Under the pieces are notes generated by a model, which was not told the DNA's origin, searched no databases, and saw only the letters and a list, made by a program, of their open reading frames with translations. From assembly GCF_900102625.1 (NCBI RefSeq), contig NZ_FMZC01000014.1:62001-126000 (forward strand): DNA of 64,000 bases, written 5' to 3'. The DNA is from Paracidovorax valerianellae. Lineage in GTDB: Bacteria; Pseudomonadota; Gammaproteobacteria; Burkholderiales; Burkholderiaceae_C. The translations under genes and the position numbers were made by a program. Below, one piece after another: positions 43,756-52,768 of this stretch; position 1 is the stretch's first letter, and each line of letters opens with the position of its first letter.

Positions 43756-45490
43756 CGGCTTGGTCCTGGGTCACGCGGGCGAGTTCGTCGATGGTCGTCA
43801 CGCCGGCGGCCACCTTGCGCAGTCCGTCTTCATAAAGATTGAGCATGCCGCCTTCCGCCGCCAGGGCATTGAGCGCGTTGGCGTCTCGGCCCTCGATGAT
43901 GGCGCGGCGCATCGGCTCGTCCAGCACGAAGAGTTCATGGATGCCGGTCCGGCCCCGGTAGCCGGAACCACGGCATTGATCGCATCCCACCGCCCGGTAG
44001 ATCGCCTGCCCCACGCCGCTGAAACGCGACAGCCCGGTGCTCTGGCGCAACTCTTCGCCGGGATCGTAGGGCTCTTTGCAGTGGCTGCACAGCGTCCGCA
44101 CCAGCCGCTGCGCCAGCACGCCGTTGACGGCAGAAGTGATCAGGTAGCCTTCGACGCCCATGTCCTTCATCCGGATCACAGCGCCTGCGGCGGTGTTCGT
44201 GTGCAGCGTGGAGAGCACCAAGTGGCCCGTGAGCGCGGACTGCACCGCGATCTGCGCCGTCTCTCCGTCGCGCATTTCGCCGATCATGATGATGTCGGGG
44301 TCCTGCCGCAGGATGGAGCGCAACGCATTGGCGAAGGTCAGGTTGATCTGGGGATGCACCTGGATCTGGTTGATGCCTTCCAACTGGTATTCGACCGGGT
44401 CCTCCACGGTGATGATCTTGTTGGAATCTGCATCGATCTTCGACAGGGCCGCATACAGCGTGGTGGTCTTGCCCGAGCCCGTCGGGCCGGTGACCAGCAA
44501 GATTCCGTGCGGGCGCGCGAGCAGGCCGTTGAACCGCTCCAGCGTGTCCTTTTCGAAACCCATGGTTTCCAGCTGCAGCCGCACGCTGGCCCGGTCCAGC
44601 ACCCGCATCACGACGCTTTCGCCGTGCACGGTGGGCACGGTGGACACCCGCAGATCGAGCTCACGGCCCTTCACGCGCGTCTTGATCCGTCCGTCCTGCG
44701 GCAAGCGGCGCTCGGCGATATCTAAGTGGGCCAGCAGCTTGACGCGCGAATTCACGGCAGCGCTCAGGCGCGGGGGTACCAGTTCGCCGGCGTGGATCAC
44801 ACCGTCCACCCGGTAGCGCACGTGCAGGCCGTCATCGAACGGCTCAAGGTGAATGTCCGAAGCACGCAGATCGATCACGCGGCCGATGATGACGTTCACC
44901 AGGCGGATGACCGGCGCCTCGCTGGCCAGGTCTTTCAGATGCTCGACGAAATCGCCGCCATCGGAACCATCGCCGAAACCGTCGTCCGACTCGTCACCTT
45001 CTTCGCCCTGCTCCACCACCGGCTGGGACAAGGCCTTTTCGATGTCGCTGTCCAGGGCCAGGTGCGGAACGACCACGTGCCCGGTCGCCAGATGCAGCGC
45101 CTTGACGACGAAAGGGTCCTGGGGAACGGCCATGGCCACGTGCAGCCGGCCTTCGCTGACTTGCAGCGGGTACACGCTGTTGGCGTGCAGAAATTCAGGC
45201 AGCAGCCCTTCCACCTCGGGCATCAACTCTGGAAACTCGGCCGCCGGCACGATGGGAATGCCCAGCTGGTGCGACAGCGACTGGATCACGTCCAGCTCTG
45301 ACACCAGCCCCAGACGCACCAGCACACGGCCCAGCAGGCCGCCCATCTCTTGCTGGGCGGAAAGCGCGCGGTCCAGATCGCGGGCGCTCAACTTGCCCGA
45401 CTGAACGAGCAGCTCTCCCAGCGGAGGGCGAGGCGCTGGCGGCGTGTCTGCCAGAGGTTCGATGCGGTCGGGAAGGGTGTTCGTCGTCAT
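43748..45490 (-). CDS. gspE: Type II secretion ATPase GspE
   Basis: This 580-residue cytoplasmic hexameric ATPase powers the secretion system. Residues about 20-150 form the N1 domain that docks to GspL; an acidic Gly/Asp/Glu-rich linker follows near 160-180. The ATPase has Walker A VTGPTGSGKTTTLY (near 330), the Asp box IITVEDPVEYQL, the His box LVLSTLHTNTAAGA and a zinc-binding tetracysteine (CSHCKEPY and CDQCRGSGYRGR). It is the first gene of the eleven-gene leftward operon. The 214 bp upstream, shared with the divergent gene at 45705, must hold its promoter; I see no clear consensus. Confidence 0.95.
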   Translation of the reverse strand: MTTNTLPDRIEPLADTPPAPRPPLGELLVQSGKLSARDLDRALSAQQEMGGLLGRVLVRLGLVSELDVIQSLSHQLGIPIVPAAEFPELMPEVEGLLPEFLHANSVYPLQVSEGRLHVAMAVPQDPFVVKALHLATGHVVVPHLALDSDIEKALSQPVVEQGEEGDESDDGFGDGSDGGDFVEHLKDLASEAPVIRLVNVIIGRVIDLRASDIHLEPFDDGLHVRYRVDGVIHAGELVPPRLSAAVNSRVKLLAHLDIAERRLPQDGRIKTRVKGRELDLRVSTVPTVHGESVVMRVLDRASVRLQLETMGFEKDTLERFNGLLARPHGILLVTGPTGSGKTTTLYAALSKIDADSNKIITVEDPVEYQLEGINQIQVHPQINLTFANALRSILRQDPDIIMIGEMRDGETAQIAVQSALTGHLVLSTLHTNTAAGAVIRMKDMGVEGYLITSAVNGVLAQRLVRTLCSHCKEPYDPGEELRQSTGLSRFSGVGQAIYRAVGCDQCRGSGYRGRTGIHELFVLDEPMRRAIIEGRDANALNALAAEGGMLNLYEDGLRKVAAGVTTIDELARVTQDQADA

Positions 45491-45704
45491 GGAGGTGTAG
45501 AAAGCTCGCGGGGAGCGGCGCTGCGTTGCGATGCGGGCCTGGCCGTGCGCGCGGTGGTCTCCAAGTGTAGCCGCGGCGGCCTTCCCACGGGCTCGCTGAA
45601 GGGCATGCCTTTGTATGAGATCCCAGCCGTTCCAAGGGCAACGCAGTGCATTCGCTTACAGTCGGGCCGACTTTTGATTTTCCAGCGATTGCTGCTTGCC
45701 GCCC

Positions 45705-47594
45705 ATGCAAAGACCTCCTCGCCGCACCTTCCTGCACGCCTCCATGGCCCTGGCGGCCATCGGCCTGTTCCTGGCCGGTGCGGGCGGCGTGGCGCTCTTG
45801 AAGCAACAAGCGCCTGCGCCCTCTCCGCAGCCGGGCAGCACCAAATTGCTCCTGGCGCCGATGGTCAGCGTCATCGAGCCGTGCGTGCTCGCACCCGAAG
45901 CATTGCCGGCCGGGCTGCAGGACCTCGCCGAGCGCTGCCAGGGCCCGCAAGGGTCCGCAGCGGCGTTGGTCGAATTCACGCTGAAGACCCTGCAGCCCAG
46001 CGCGCAGCCTTCATCGAGGGAAGTCCTCGGCTACACCCTGCCGGTGCCGCTGCTTCGCCTGTTCAAGCAGGACGCGGACGGCGCCTGGCGCATCGACGAT
46101 GAAAAGGTGGGGCGCCTGGTGCGCACGATGCGGGACACGCCCCGGCCCGTGATCCTCTACCTGTTCTCCACCCATTTTTCGGCGCAGGCACCGATCGAAG
46201 CCGCTCTGGCCGCGGACCCGGCCAACATGGGCCAAACGCGCGATGGCCCGCTGGGCACCGACGATTACTACGACTCCAAGGTCTTCAACTGGACCTTCGC
46301 CACCACGCGCAACACTCTGACCGAGCGGCGCGCCCAGGCGATGCAGGCCGTGCTGGACGCCACCTGCCAGCTCCCGGCGCAAGACCGCGCGAAGATCCGG
46401 GGCGTCACGCTGCTGGGGGAACTGCACCACCTGTTCCCCAACTTCCAGGCGGGCATGGGGTTCGACGGGCCCTATCGCGTGACCGACTACAGCGCAGTCT
46501 CGGTGGAGGGTTTCCGCCGCTATGTGCAAGGCCGGTTCGGCAGCATCGAAGCGTTCAACCGGGCGGTCGGTGGCGACTACGCCACGTTTGCCGAGGTCGA
46601 ACCACCCTCCCGCGACATCCGGACCGAGCCCCTGCGCCGGTACACCGAGCACATCGACGCGTTCGCACAAGGCAGCCTCCCGATCTCGGGCTGGGCCCAT
46701 GTGGAAGGCGCCGACCCGCAGCAGCCTGCGTGGATTCACCTCTACCGCAACGGCCAATTCGCCGGCAAGACACCGGTGCGCCTGAGCCGGCAGGATGTGC
46801 TGGCGGCCAAGCCGGAGTTCGGGGACGCCAACACCGGCTGGCGATGGGACCTGGACTTCCGGCAGCTACCGGCCGGGCTGCACCAGTTGGACATCTTCCT
46901 GGAAACCCGGCCTGGCGCCCTCGCCAACCTGGGCCGCCGCGACGTGGCCATCATGGACCGGCAGCAGAGCACGCCGCAGCGGCTGCCGCAGGCGGCCCTG
47001 CCTTCCAGCACGCCCGCAGGCCCCGCCGTGCAGGCCCACATCGACACACCCCGGGATGTGTCTTCGTATTACTACAACCCGCTGGTGCCCCTGTGGCACG
47101 CGTTCCGCGCGCAGCAGGTGGTGGACTATCTCCGGTATTTCGACGCGCAAGTGGCCCGCTCGTGCCTGGCCGACATGCCGCGCTACACGCACCAGATCGT
47201 GCCGTTCACGAACCCGGGGTGGGATGAAAACAAGTTTGCGATCCAGGCCTCGCTGCAGCCGCTGGGCGACATGCGCCTGGGCGTGAGCCTCTATGGCGAG
47301 CCGACCTACGGGCATTCGTACTTCGACTGGCTGGGCCAGAGCGGCCACCGCCGCTACGGCATCACCGAATTCCACCCCTTGAAGGCCATGGATGGCCCAT
47401 CGCTGCGGCGCGTCTTCGATGCGCATGCCAAGCATGGCGCCGACTTCCTGTCGTTCTTCGCCGAGCCGCGCTGGAACGGCGCCCTGGTGCCGCGGGGACA
47501 CAACATGTTCTCGTTCGACCCGGACAACGCCAAGTTCGGCTCCGACCGCCTCTACCGCGCGGTGCAGCAGGCGCTGGAGCCGGCCAAGCCTTAA
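45705..47594 (+). CDS. Membrane-anchored or exported glycoside-hydrolase-like protein
   Basis: I do not recognise this 629-residue protein with certainty. It has an N-terminal signal-anchor (TFLHASMALAAIGLFLAGAG). The middle has KIRGVTLLGELHHLFPNFQAG and FRRYVQGRFGSIEAFNRAVGGDYATF, the latter a pattern seen after the catalytic strand of GH42-like enzymes. A beta-sandwich insertion follows (ISGWAHVEGADPQQPAWIHLYRNG). Near the end are FLSFFAEPRWNGALVP and preceding TIM-barrel-like strands. Glu in LLGELHH and Glu in FFAEPRW could be acid/base and nucleophile of a clan GH-A enzyme. The ATG at 45705 was preferred to an in-frame TTG at 45696. Neighbouring rfb genes suggest a role on a surface glycan. 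Confidence 0.6.
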   Translation: MQRPPRRTFLHASMALAAIGLFLAGAGGVALLKQQAPAPSPQPGSTKLLLAPMVSVIEPCVLAPEALPAGLQDLAERCQGPQGSAAALVEFTLKTLQPSAQPSSREVLGYTLPVPLLRLFKQDADGAWRIDDEKVGRLVRTMRDTPRPVILYLFSTHFSAQAPIEAALAADPANMGQTRDGPLGTDDYYDSKVFNWTFATTRNTLTERRAQAMQAVLDATCQLPAQDRAKIRGVTLLGELHHLFPNFQAGMGFDGPYRVTDYSAVSVEGFRRYVQGRFGSIEAFNRAVGGDYATFAEVEPPSRDIRTEPLRRYTEHIDAFAQGSLPISGWAHVEGADPQQPAWIHLYRNGQFAGKTPVRLSRQDVLAAKPEFGDANTGWRWDLDFRQLPAGLHQLDIFLETRPGALANLGRRDVAIMDRQQSTPQRLPQAALPSSTPAGPAVQAHIDTPRDVSSYYYNPLVPLWHAFRAQQVVDYLRYFDAQVARSCLADMPRYTHQIVPFTNPGWDENKFAIQASLQPLGDMRLGVSLYGEPTYGHSYFDWLGQSGHRRYGITEFHPLKAMDGPSLRRVFDAHAKHGADFLSFFAEPRWNGALVPRGHNMFSFDPDNAKFGSDRLYRAVQQALEPAKP

Positions 47595-47621
47595 TACCGC
47601 TGCAAGGCCGGCCGGGCGCCC

Positions 47622-48167
47622 TCAGGCGAAGACGTCGGCCTGCGCCAGCGGCAGGCCTTTCATGTCCTTGGCGGACAGGCTGGGTTCGCCTTCGAAGCGC
47701 CAGTCGATCGCCAGGGCGGGGTCGTTCCAGGCGATGCAGCGCTCATGTTCGGGCGCGTAGTAATCGGTGGTCTTGTAGAGAAAGTCCGCGCTTTCGCTGA
47801 GCACCACGAAACCGTGGCCGAAGCCGGGGGGCACCCACATCTGGCGCTGGTTGTCTTCACTCAGCTCTTCGCCGACCCACTGGCCGAACGTGGGCGAGCT
47901 TTTGCGCAAGTCCACCGCCACATCGAACACGGCGCCACGCACCACGCGCACGAGCTTGCCCTGGGGCTGCCGGAGCTGGTAGTGCAGGCCGCGCAGCACG
48001 CCGCGGGCACTGCGGCTGTGGTTGTCCTGAACGAACGCATGCTGCGTTCCGGTGGCTTCATTGAACGCGCGCTGGTTGAAACTTTCGAAGAAGAAGCCGC
48101 GCGCATCGCCGAACACCTTGGGTTCGATGACGACGACGTCGGGGATGCGGGTGGGAATGACGTTCAT
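47622..48167 (-). CDS. rfbC: dTDP-4-dehydrorhamnose 3,5-epimerase
   Basis: RfbC (RmlC) epimerises the keto sugar in the third step of dTDP-L-rhamnose synthesis. The 181-residue cupin has FFFESFNQRAFNEATG, FVQDNHSRSARGVLRGLHYQ with the catalytic His, VFDVAVDLRKSSPTFGQW and MWVPPGFGHGFVVLSE. It is the last gene of rfbB-D-A-C, 88 bp after rfbA, and converges with the glycoside-hydrolase-like gene. Confidence 0.96.
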   Translation of the reverse strand: MNVIPTRIPDVVVIEPKVFGDARGFFFESFNQRAFNEATGTQHAFVQDNHSRSARGVLRGLHYQLRQPQGKLVRVVRGAVFDVAVDLRKSSPTFGQWVGEELSEDNQRQMWVPPGFGHGFVVLSESADFLYKTTDYYAPEHERCIAWNDPALAIDWRFEGEPSLSAKDMKGLPLAQADVFA

Positions 48168-48255
48168 GGATGGACCAACAGCGAAAGAAGGGGAAACAGA
48201 TCGGAAAAAAACCGCACAGCTCGGCGCCAGGACAGCGCAGCGCCCGCCGGTGCCG

Positions 48256-49140
48256 CTAGTCGCGGGGCTCCTTGAGCAACCGCTGCAGGTACTGGCCGTA
48301 GCCGTTCTTGCTCAGCGGCTGCGCCAGCCGCGCCAGTTGCGCATCGTCGATGAAACCGTTGCGCCACGCGATTTCTTCGGGGCAGGCGATCTTCAACCCC
48401 TGCCGGTGCTCCAGCGTGGCGATGAACTGCCCGGCTTCCAGCAGGCTTTCATGCGTGCCGGTATCGAGCCAGGCATAGCCCCGCCCCATGATCTCGACAT
48501 GCAGCCCGTCCTGCTCCAGGTACAGGCGGTTCAGATCGGTAATTTCGAGTTCGCCACGTGCGGACGGCTTCAGGCGCTTGGCGAGTTCCACCACCTGCGC
48601 GTCGTAGAAATACAGCCCCGTGACCGCGTAGCTGGACTTCGGGGCCTTGGGCTTTTCTTCGATGGAGAGCACCTTGCCCTGGGCATCAAACTCGGCCACG
48701 CCGTAGCGTTCGGGGTCCTGCACGTGGTAGGCGAACACGCTGGCGCCCTCCTCGCGCCGCAGGGCGCTGCGCAGCAGGTCCTCGAAATCGTGGCCATGGA
48801 AGATGTTGTCGCCCAGCACCAGCGCGCTGGGGCTGCCCGCCAGGAATTCCTCACCGATCAGAAAAGCCTGGGCCAGCCCGTCGGGACTGGGCTGCACTGC
48901 ATAGCTCAGCTGGATGCCCCACTGGCTGCCATCGCCCAGCAGCTGCTCGAAGCGCGGCGTGTCCTGGGGCGTGCTGATGACGAGGATCTCGCGGATGCCC
49001 GCCAGCATCAACGTGCTGAGCGGGTAATAGATCATGGGTTTGTCGTACACCGGCAGCAACTGCTTGCTGATGGCGAGCGTGGCCGGGTGCAGGCGGGTGC
49101 CCGAACCTCCGGCGAGGATGATGCCCTTGCGTGCGGTCAT
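48256..49140 (-). CDS. rfbA: Glucose-1-phosphate thymidylyltransferase
   Basis: RfbA (RmlA) makes dTDP-glucose from glucose-1-phosphate and dTTP, the first step of dTDP-L-rhamnose synthesis. The 294-residue protein starts with [20 protein letters not shown], followed by [35 protein letters not shown] and [17 protein letters not shown], all family hallmarks. It starts 24 bp after rfbD. Confidence 0.97.
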   Translation of the reverse strand: MTARKGIILAGGSGTRLHPATLAISKQLLPVYDKPMIYYPLSTLMLAGIREILVISTPQDTPRFEQLLGDGSQWGIQLSYAVQPSPDGLAQAFLIGEEFLAGSPSALVLGDNIFHGHDFEDLLRSALRREEGASVFAYHVQDPERYGVAEFDAQGKVLSIEEKPKAPKSSYAVTGLYFYDAQVVELAKRLKPSARGELEITDLNRLYLEQDGLHVEIMGRGYAWLDTGTHESLLEAGQFIATLEHRQGLKIACPEEIAWRNGFIDDAQLARLAQPLSKNGYGQYLQRLLKEPRD

Positions 49141-49164
49141 GGGTGCTTTCTCTCTGGCCTGGGG

Positions 49165-50055
49165 CTAAAGGATTTCGGCAAGCATGCGCGACACGCCCGT
49201 CTGCCAGTGCGGCAGCACCAGCCCGAAGGTGGACTGCAACCGGCGGGTGTCGAGCCGCGAATTGTGCGGGCGCACGGCCGGCGTGGGAAAGGAACTCGTC
49301 GGCACAGCCACGACTTCGTTTGCTATTATTTTTATAGCACCACTCCCTAGTGCCGCTTGCGCCAGCACGTATTTTGCATACGCATGCCAATTGGTCTCGC
49401 CACTGGCCACCAGGTGGTACAGGCCCGCATCTTCGGGGCGTTGCTGCAGGTGGCGGATGGCGTGCGCCGTGACGTCGGCGATCAGATCGGCGCCGGTCGG
49501 GGCGCCCCACTGGTCGTCGATGACGGTCAGCCGCTCGCGCTCCTGGGCCAGGCGCAGCATCGTCTTGGCGAAGTTGCCGCCGCGTGCCGCGTAGACCCAG
49601 CTGGTGCGCAGGATGAGGTGGCGGGCGCCGCTTTCCCGGATGAGCGTTTCGCCCTCCAGCTTGGTGCTGCCGTACACGGACAGCGGCGCGGGCATGTCGC
49701 CCTCCACCCAGGGGCGGCTGCCGCTGCCGTCGAACACGTAGTCGGTGCTGTAGTGCACCAGCCAGGCGCCGATGCGCGCGGCCTCCTGGGCCAGCACGCC
49801 CGGCGTGGTGGCGTTGAGCGTGCGGGCCAATTCGGGCTCGCTCTCGGCCTTGTCCACGGCGGTGTGCGCGGCGGCGTTCACGATGACGTCGGGGCGCAGC
49901 GCCCGCACGGTCTCCACGATGCCCGCCGGATCGGCGAAGTTGCCGCAGTGTTCGGTGCTGTCGTGGTCCAGCGCGGTCACGGTGCCGAGCACCGACAGGC
50001 TGCGCTGCAGCTCCCAGCCGACCTGGCCGCCCTTGCCGAAAAGAAGAATGTTCAT
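49165..50055 (-). CDS. rfbD: dTDP-4-dehydrorhamnose reductase, with repeat-encoded segment
   Basis: RfbD (RmlD) reduces the keto sugar to dTDP-L-rhamnose with NAD(P)H. The 296-residue protein has [32 protein letters not shown], the catalytic YGSTKLEGE (Tyr128, Lys132) and [16 protein letters not shown]. Residues about 232-247 ([16 protein letters not shown]) are encoded by a copy of the palindromic repeat, just before the conserved [20 protein letters not shown]. The start overlaps rfbB (ATGA). The insertion or replacement lies in the sugar-binding domain, so activity should be intact but is not certain. Confidence 0.95.
   Translation of the reverse strand: MNILLFGKGGQVGWELQRSLSVLGTVTALDHDSTEHCGNFADPAGIVETVRALRPDVIVNAAAHTAVDKAESEPELARTLNATTPGVLAQEAARIGAWLVHYSTDYVFDGSGSRPWVEGDMPAPLSVYGSTKLEGETLIRESGARHLILRTSWVYAARGGNFAKTMLRLAQERERLTVIDDQWGAPTGADLIADVTAHAIRHLQQRPEDAGLYHLVASGETNWHAYAKYVLAQAALGSGAIKIIANEVVAVPTSSFPTPAVRPHNSRLDTRRLQSTFGLVLPHWQTGVSRMLAEIL
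49321..49367 (-). repeat. Palindromic repeat copy inside rfbD
   Basis: TGCTATTATTTTTATAGCA at 49321-49339 is the 6-bp inverted-pair core; the adjoining CACTCCCTAGTGCCGCTTGC extends the element. On the coding strand the core encodes AIKIIA within RfbD. Confidence 0.65.
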
Positions 50056-51137
50056 GCGCTGGCTGCCAAGGTGTCGGGGGCGGCCTGGTACTGCGTGCGC
50101 ACCCAGTCGCGGTAGGCGCCGCTCGTCACCGCGGCGACCCATTCGGGGTTTTCGAGATACCACAGCACCGTTTTGCGGATGCCGGTCTCGAAGGTCTCGG
50201 CAGGCTTCCAGCCCAGTTCGCGCTCGATCTTGCGGGCGTCGATGGCGTAGCGCCGGTCATGGCCGGGGCGGTCCTGCACGTAGTGGATTTGCGTTGCGTA
50301 GCTCTGCCCGTCGGCGCGTGGGCGAAGCTCGTCGAGCAGCGCGCAGACGGTGCGCACGATCTCGATGTTGGGCTTTTCGTTCCAGCCGCCCACGTTGTAG
50401 GTTTCGCCCAGAGCGCCCCCCTGCAGCACGCACCGGATGGCGCTGCAGTGGTCCTTCACGTACAGCCAGTCGCGGATCTGCATGCCGTCGCCATACACGG
50501 GCAGCGGCTTGCCCGCGAGGGCGTTCACGATCATCAAAGGAATGAGCTTTTCCGGGAAGTGATAGGGCCCGTAGTTGTTGCTGCAATTGGTGGTGAGCAC
50601 CGGCAGGCCGTAGGTGTGGTGCCAGGCGCGCACCAGGTGGTCGCTGGCCGCCTTGCTGGCCGAATAGGGGCTGTTGGGCTCGTAGGCGTGCGTTTCGGCG
50701 AAGGCCGGGTCGCCGGCCGACAGCGTGCCGTACACCTCGTCGGTGGACACGTGCAGGAAGCGGAACGCGGCCTTTTCGCCCTCCGGCAGCGCCTGCCAGT
50801 ACTGGCGCGTGGCCTCCAGCAGGCGGAAGGTGCCGACCACGTTGGTCTGAATGAAATCTTCCGGCCCATGGATGGACCGGTCCACATGCGACTCGGCGGC
50901 GAAGTTCACGACGGCCCGGGGGCGGTGCTCGGCGAAGATCTTTTGCAGCAGCGCCGCGTCGCCGATGTCGCCCTGCACGAAGACATGGCGGCTGTCGCCC
51001 TGCGCGCTCGCCAGGTTTTGCAGATTGCCTGCATACGTGAGCTTGTCCAGATTGACCACGGGTTCGTCGCCCGAAGCCAGCCAGTCCAGAACGAAGTTGG
51101 CGCCGATAAAGCCCGCGCCGCCGGTGACGAGAATCAT
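50052..51137 (-). CDS. rfbB: dTDP-glucose 4,6-dehydratase
   Basis: RfbB (RmlB) converts dTDP-glucose to dTDP-4-keto-6-deoxyglucose with bound NAD. The 361-residue protein has [50 protein letters not shown] and the catalytic [15 protein letters not shown], then [21 protein letters not shown]. It is the first gene of the rfb operon. The 211 bp before it, shared with the divergent phasin gene, hold no other feature that I recognise. Confidence 0.97.
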   Translation of the reverse strand: MILVTGGAGFIGANFVLDWLASGDEPVVNLDKLTYAGNLQNLASAQGDSRHVFVQGDIGDAALLQKIFAEHRPRAVVNFAAESHVDRSIHGPEDFIQTNVVGTFRLLEATRQYWQALPEGEKAAFRFLHVSTDEVYGTLSAGDPAFAETHAYEPNSPYSASKAASDHLVRAWHHTYGLPVLTTNCSNNYGPYHFPEKLIPLMIVNALAGKPLPVYGDGMQIRDWLYVKDHCSAIRCVLQGGALGETYNVGGWNEKPNIEIVRTVCALLDELRPRADGQSYATQIHYVQDRPGHDRRYAIDARKIERELGWKPAETFETGIRKTVLWYLENPEWVAAVTSGAYRDWVRTQYQAAPDTLAASA

Positions 51138-51348
51138 GGGAAAGGGGGTCGCTCGAGGCGCCGCAGTGGCAAAGCTGCGGATTATCCCATCGCACGCCCA
51201 GGCCCCGTAACCAGCTGCAGCCGCCCATACGGCGTTGGGATGCGGTTTAGTGGCGGCTCACTACACAGCGCGGGCGGGCGCACGTAAAGTCAGGCCGATG
51301 CCGCCGGAACCCGCGCGGCGCCGTTGAAGCCCCCTGAAGGAACCGCCC

Positions 51349-51897
51349 ATGCCCCGATCTTCCAAGAACCCCGACGCCCCGGACGACACCGATTCCACCG
51401 CCAGCGACTCGTACCGCAACAAGGCGCGCGACTCCGCACAGCAGATCTGGCTGGCGGGCCTGGGCGCCTTCGCGAAAGCGCAGCAGGAAGGCGGCAAGGT
51501 GTTCGAAGCGCTGGTCAAGGAAGGCGCGGCCATGCAGCGCAAGACCCAGTCCACGGCGCAGGAACGCTTGTCCGAGGCGGCCGAGCGCATGACCAGCGCG
51601 GCCAGCGAGTTCGGCACGCGCGCGGCCGGCCAGTGGGACAAGCTGGAGACGATCTTCGAAGACCGCGTCGCCAAGGCGCTGGCCCGGCTGGGCGTGCCCA
51701 CCGCCCGCGAGGTGCAGGCGCTGCACGAGCGCATCGACGCCCTCACCCAGGCGCTGGAGGCCGCCACCAACGCGCAGGCCGCGCCGCCGCGCCCTGCCGC
51801 CAAGCGCGGCGCGGCCAAGCCCGCCACCGGCCGTGCCACCGCGGCCCGCAAGACCGCCGCCGCGCGCCCCCGCGCCGGAAAGCCGCCGGCCGACTGA
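51349..51897 (+). CDS. Phasin-family polyhydroxyalkanoate granule protein, PhaF/PhaI-like
   Basis: This 182-residue protein has a phasin domain (QIWLAGLGAFAKAQQEGGKVFEALVKEG near residues 31-58), a long amphipathic helical region (ERLSEAAERMTSAASEFGTR), and a C-terminal Ala/Lys/Pro-rich tail from about residue 145 (AAKRGAAKPATGRATAARKT) like that of PhaF. Such proteins coat PHA granules, and basic tails of this kind can bind DNA. GGAA lies about eight bases before the ATG. A TetR gene follows. Confidence 0.85.
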   Translation: MPRSSKNPDAPDDTDSTASDSYRNKARDSAQQIWLAGLGAFAKAQQEGGKVFEALVKEGAAMQRKTQSTAQERLSEAAERMTSAASEFGTRAAGQWDKLETIFEDRVAKALARLGVPTAREVQALHERIDALTQALEAATNAQAAPPRPAAKRGAAKPATGRATAARKTAAARPRAGKPPAD

Positions 51898-51909
51898 CGC
51901 CGCTCCGGC

Positions 51910-51933
51910 TTGGCCAGCCTGCGGGCTGGCCAA
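51910..51933 (+). terminator. Hairpin after the phasin gene
   Basis: TTGGCCAGCC at 51910-51919 pairs with GGCTGGCCAA at 51924-51933 around TGCG, 12 bp after the phasin stop. No T run follows, so it is a terminator-like or transcript-stabilising hairpin. Confidence 0.45.
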
Positions 51934-52063
51934 CGCGCCATCCGGCACGCCATCCCAAAGGGCTGCCTATCCCTTGCATGATGCACTGCAACACCGTGCG
52001 GGCGGGCCACCTCGGTTAGAGTGGTTGAAAGAGACAACCACCCACGCCTGGGAGGCCGCCGAT

Positions 52064-52732
52064 ATGGTGAAAAAAGCGCCGCGCCGCACTGCCGAGCGCA
52101 TTCTGGAGTCCACGCTGGAGCTGTTCAACCGCTTCGGCGAGCCCAACGTGTCGACCACGGCGATTTCCGCCGAACTGGGCATCAGCCCCGGCAACCTGTA
52201 CTACCACTATCCGGCCAAGGACGAGCTGGTCAACGTGCTGTTCTCCCGCTACGAAGCAGCGCTGAACGAGCTGCTGGACGCGGCCGAGAGCGTGCGCGAC
52301 GTGGAGGACGCCTGGTTCTTCCTGCACACGCTGTTCGAGCTGATCTGGCAGTACCGCTTCCTGTACCGCGACCTGAACGATCTGCTGTCCCGAAACCGTC
52401 GGCTCGAAACCCACTTCCAGACCCTGCTCACGCGCAAGACCCACGCCTTGCGCGCCGTGCTGAGCGGCATGGAGCGTTCGGGCGCCCTACGCCTGGGCGC
52501 CCGCGATGCCGGCTCCATGGCGACCAGCATGGTCGTGGTGCTGACGTACTGGCTCAGCTTCGAATACGTGAGCAACCCGCGGCAAGCGCTGGAGCCCGAA
52601 AGCGCGCAAAGTGCGCTGCTGCGGGGCGCGCACCACGTGCTGGACCTGCTCATGCCCTACCTGGAGGAAAGCCAGCGCGATCACCTGCAGGCCTTGAGCG
52701 GCGCCTACACCGCCCAGGCCGTGGCCGCCTGA
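52064..52732 (+). CDS. TetR/AcrR-family regulator
   Basis: This 222-residue regulator has an N-terminal helix-turn-helix (RILESTLELFNRFGEPNVSTTAISAELGISPGNLYYHYPAKDEL over about residues 10-54) and a C-terminal region with LFELIWQYRFLYRDLNDLLSRN, characteristic of TetR proteins placed next to phasin and PHA genes in betaproteobacteria. GGAGG lies nine bases before the ATG. It may sense acyl-CoA or PHA metabolism; the target is not visible. An upstream extension of the frame is antisense-like and rejected. Confidence 0.85.
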   Translation: MVKKAPRRTAERILESTLELFNRFGEPNVSTTAISAELGISPGNLYYHYPAKDELVNVLFSRYEAALNELLDAAESVRDVEDAWFFLHTLFELIWQYRFLYRDLNDLLSRNRRLETHFQTLLTRKTHALRAVLSGMERSGALRLGARDAGSMATSMVVVLTYWLSFEYVSNPRQALEPESAQSALLRGAHHVLDLLMPYLEESQRDHLQALSGAYTAQAVAA

Positions 52733-52768
52733 CCGATGCCGCCCGATCCATCACCGAGGAGCCACGCC

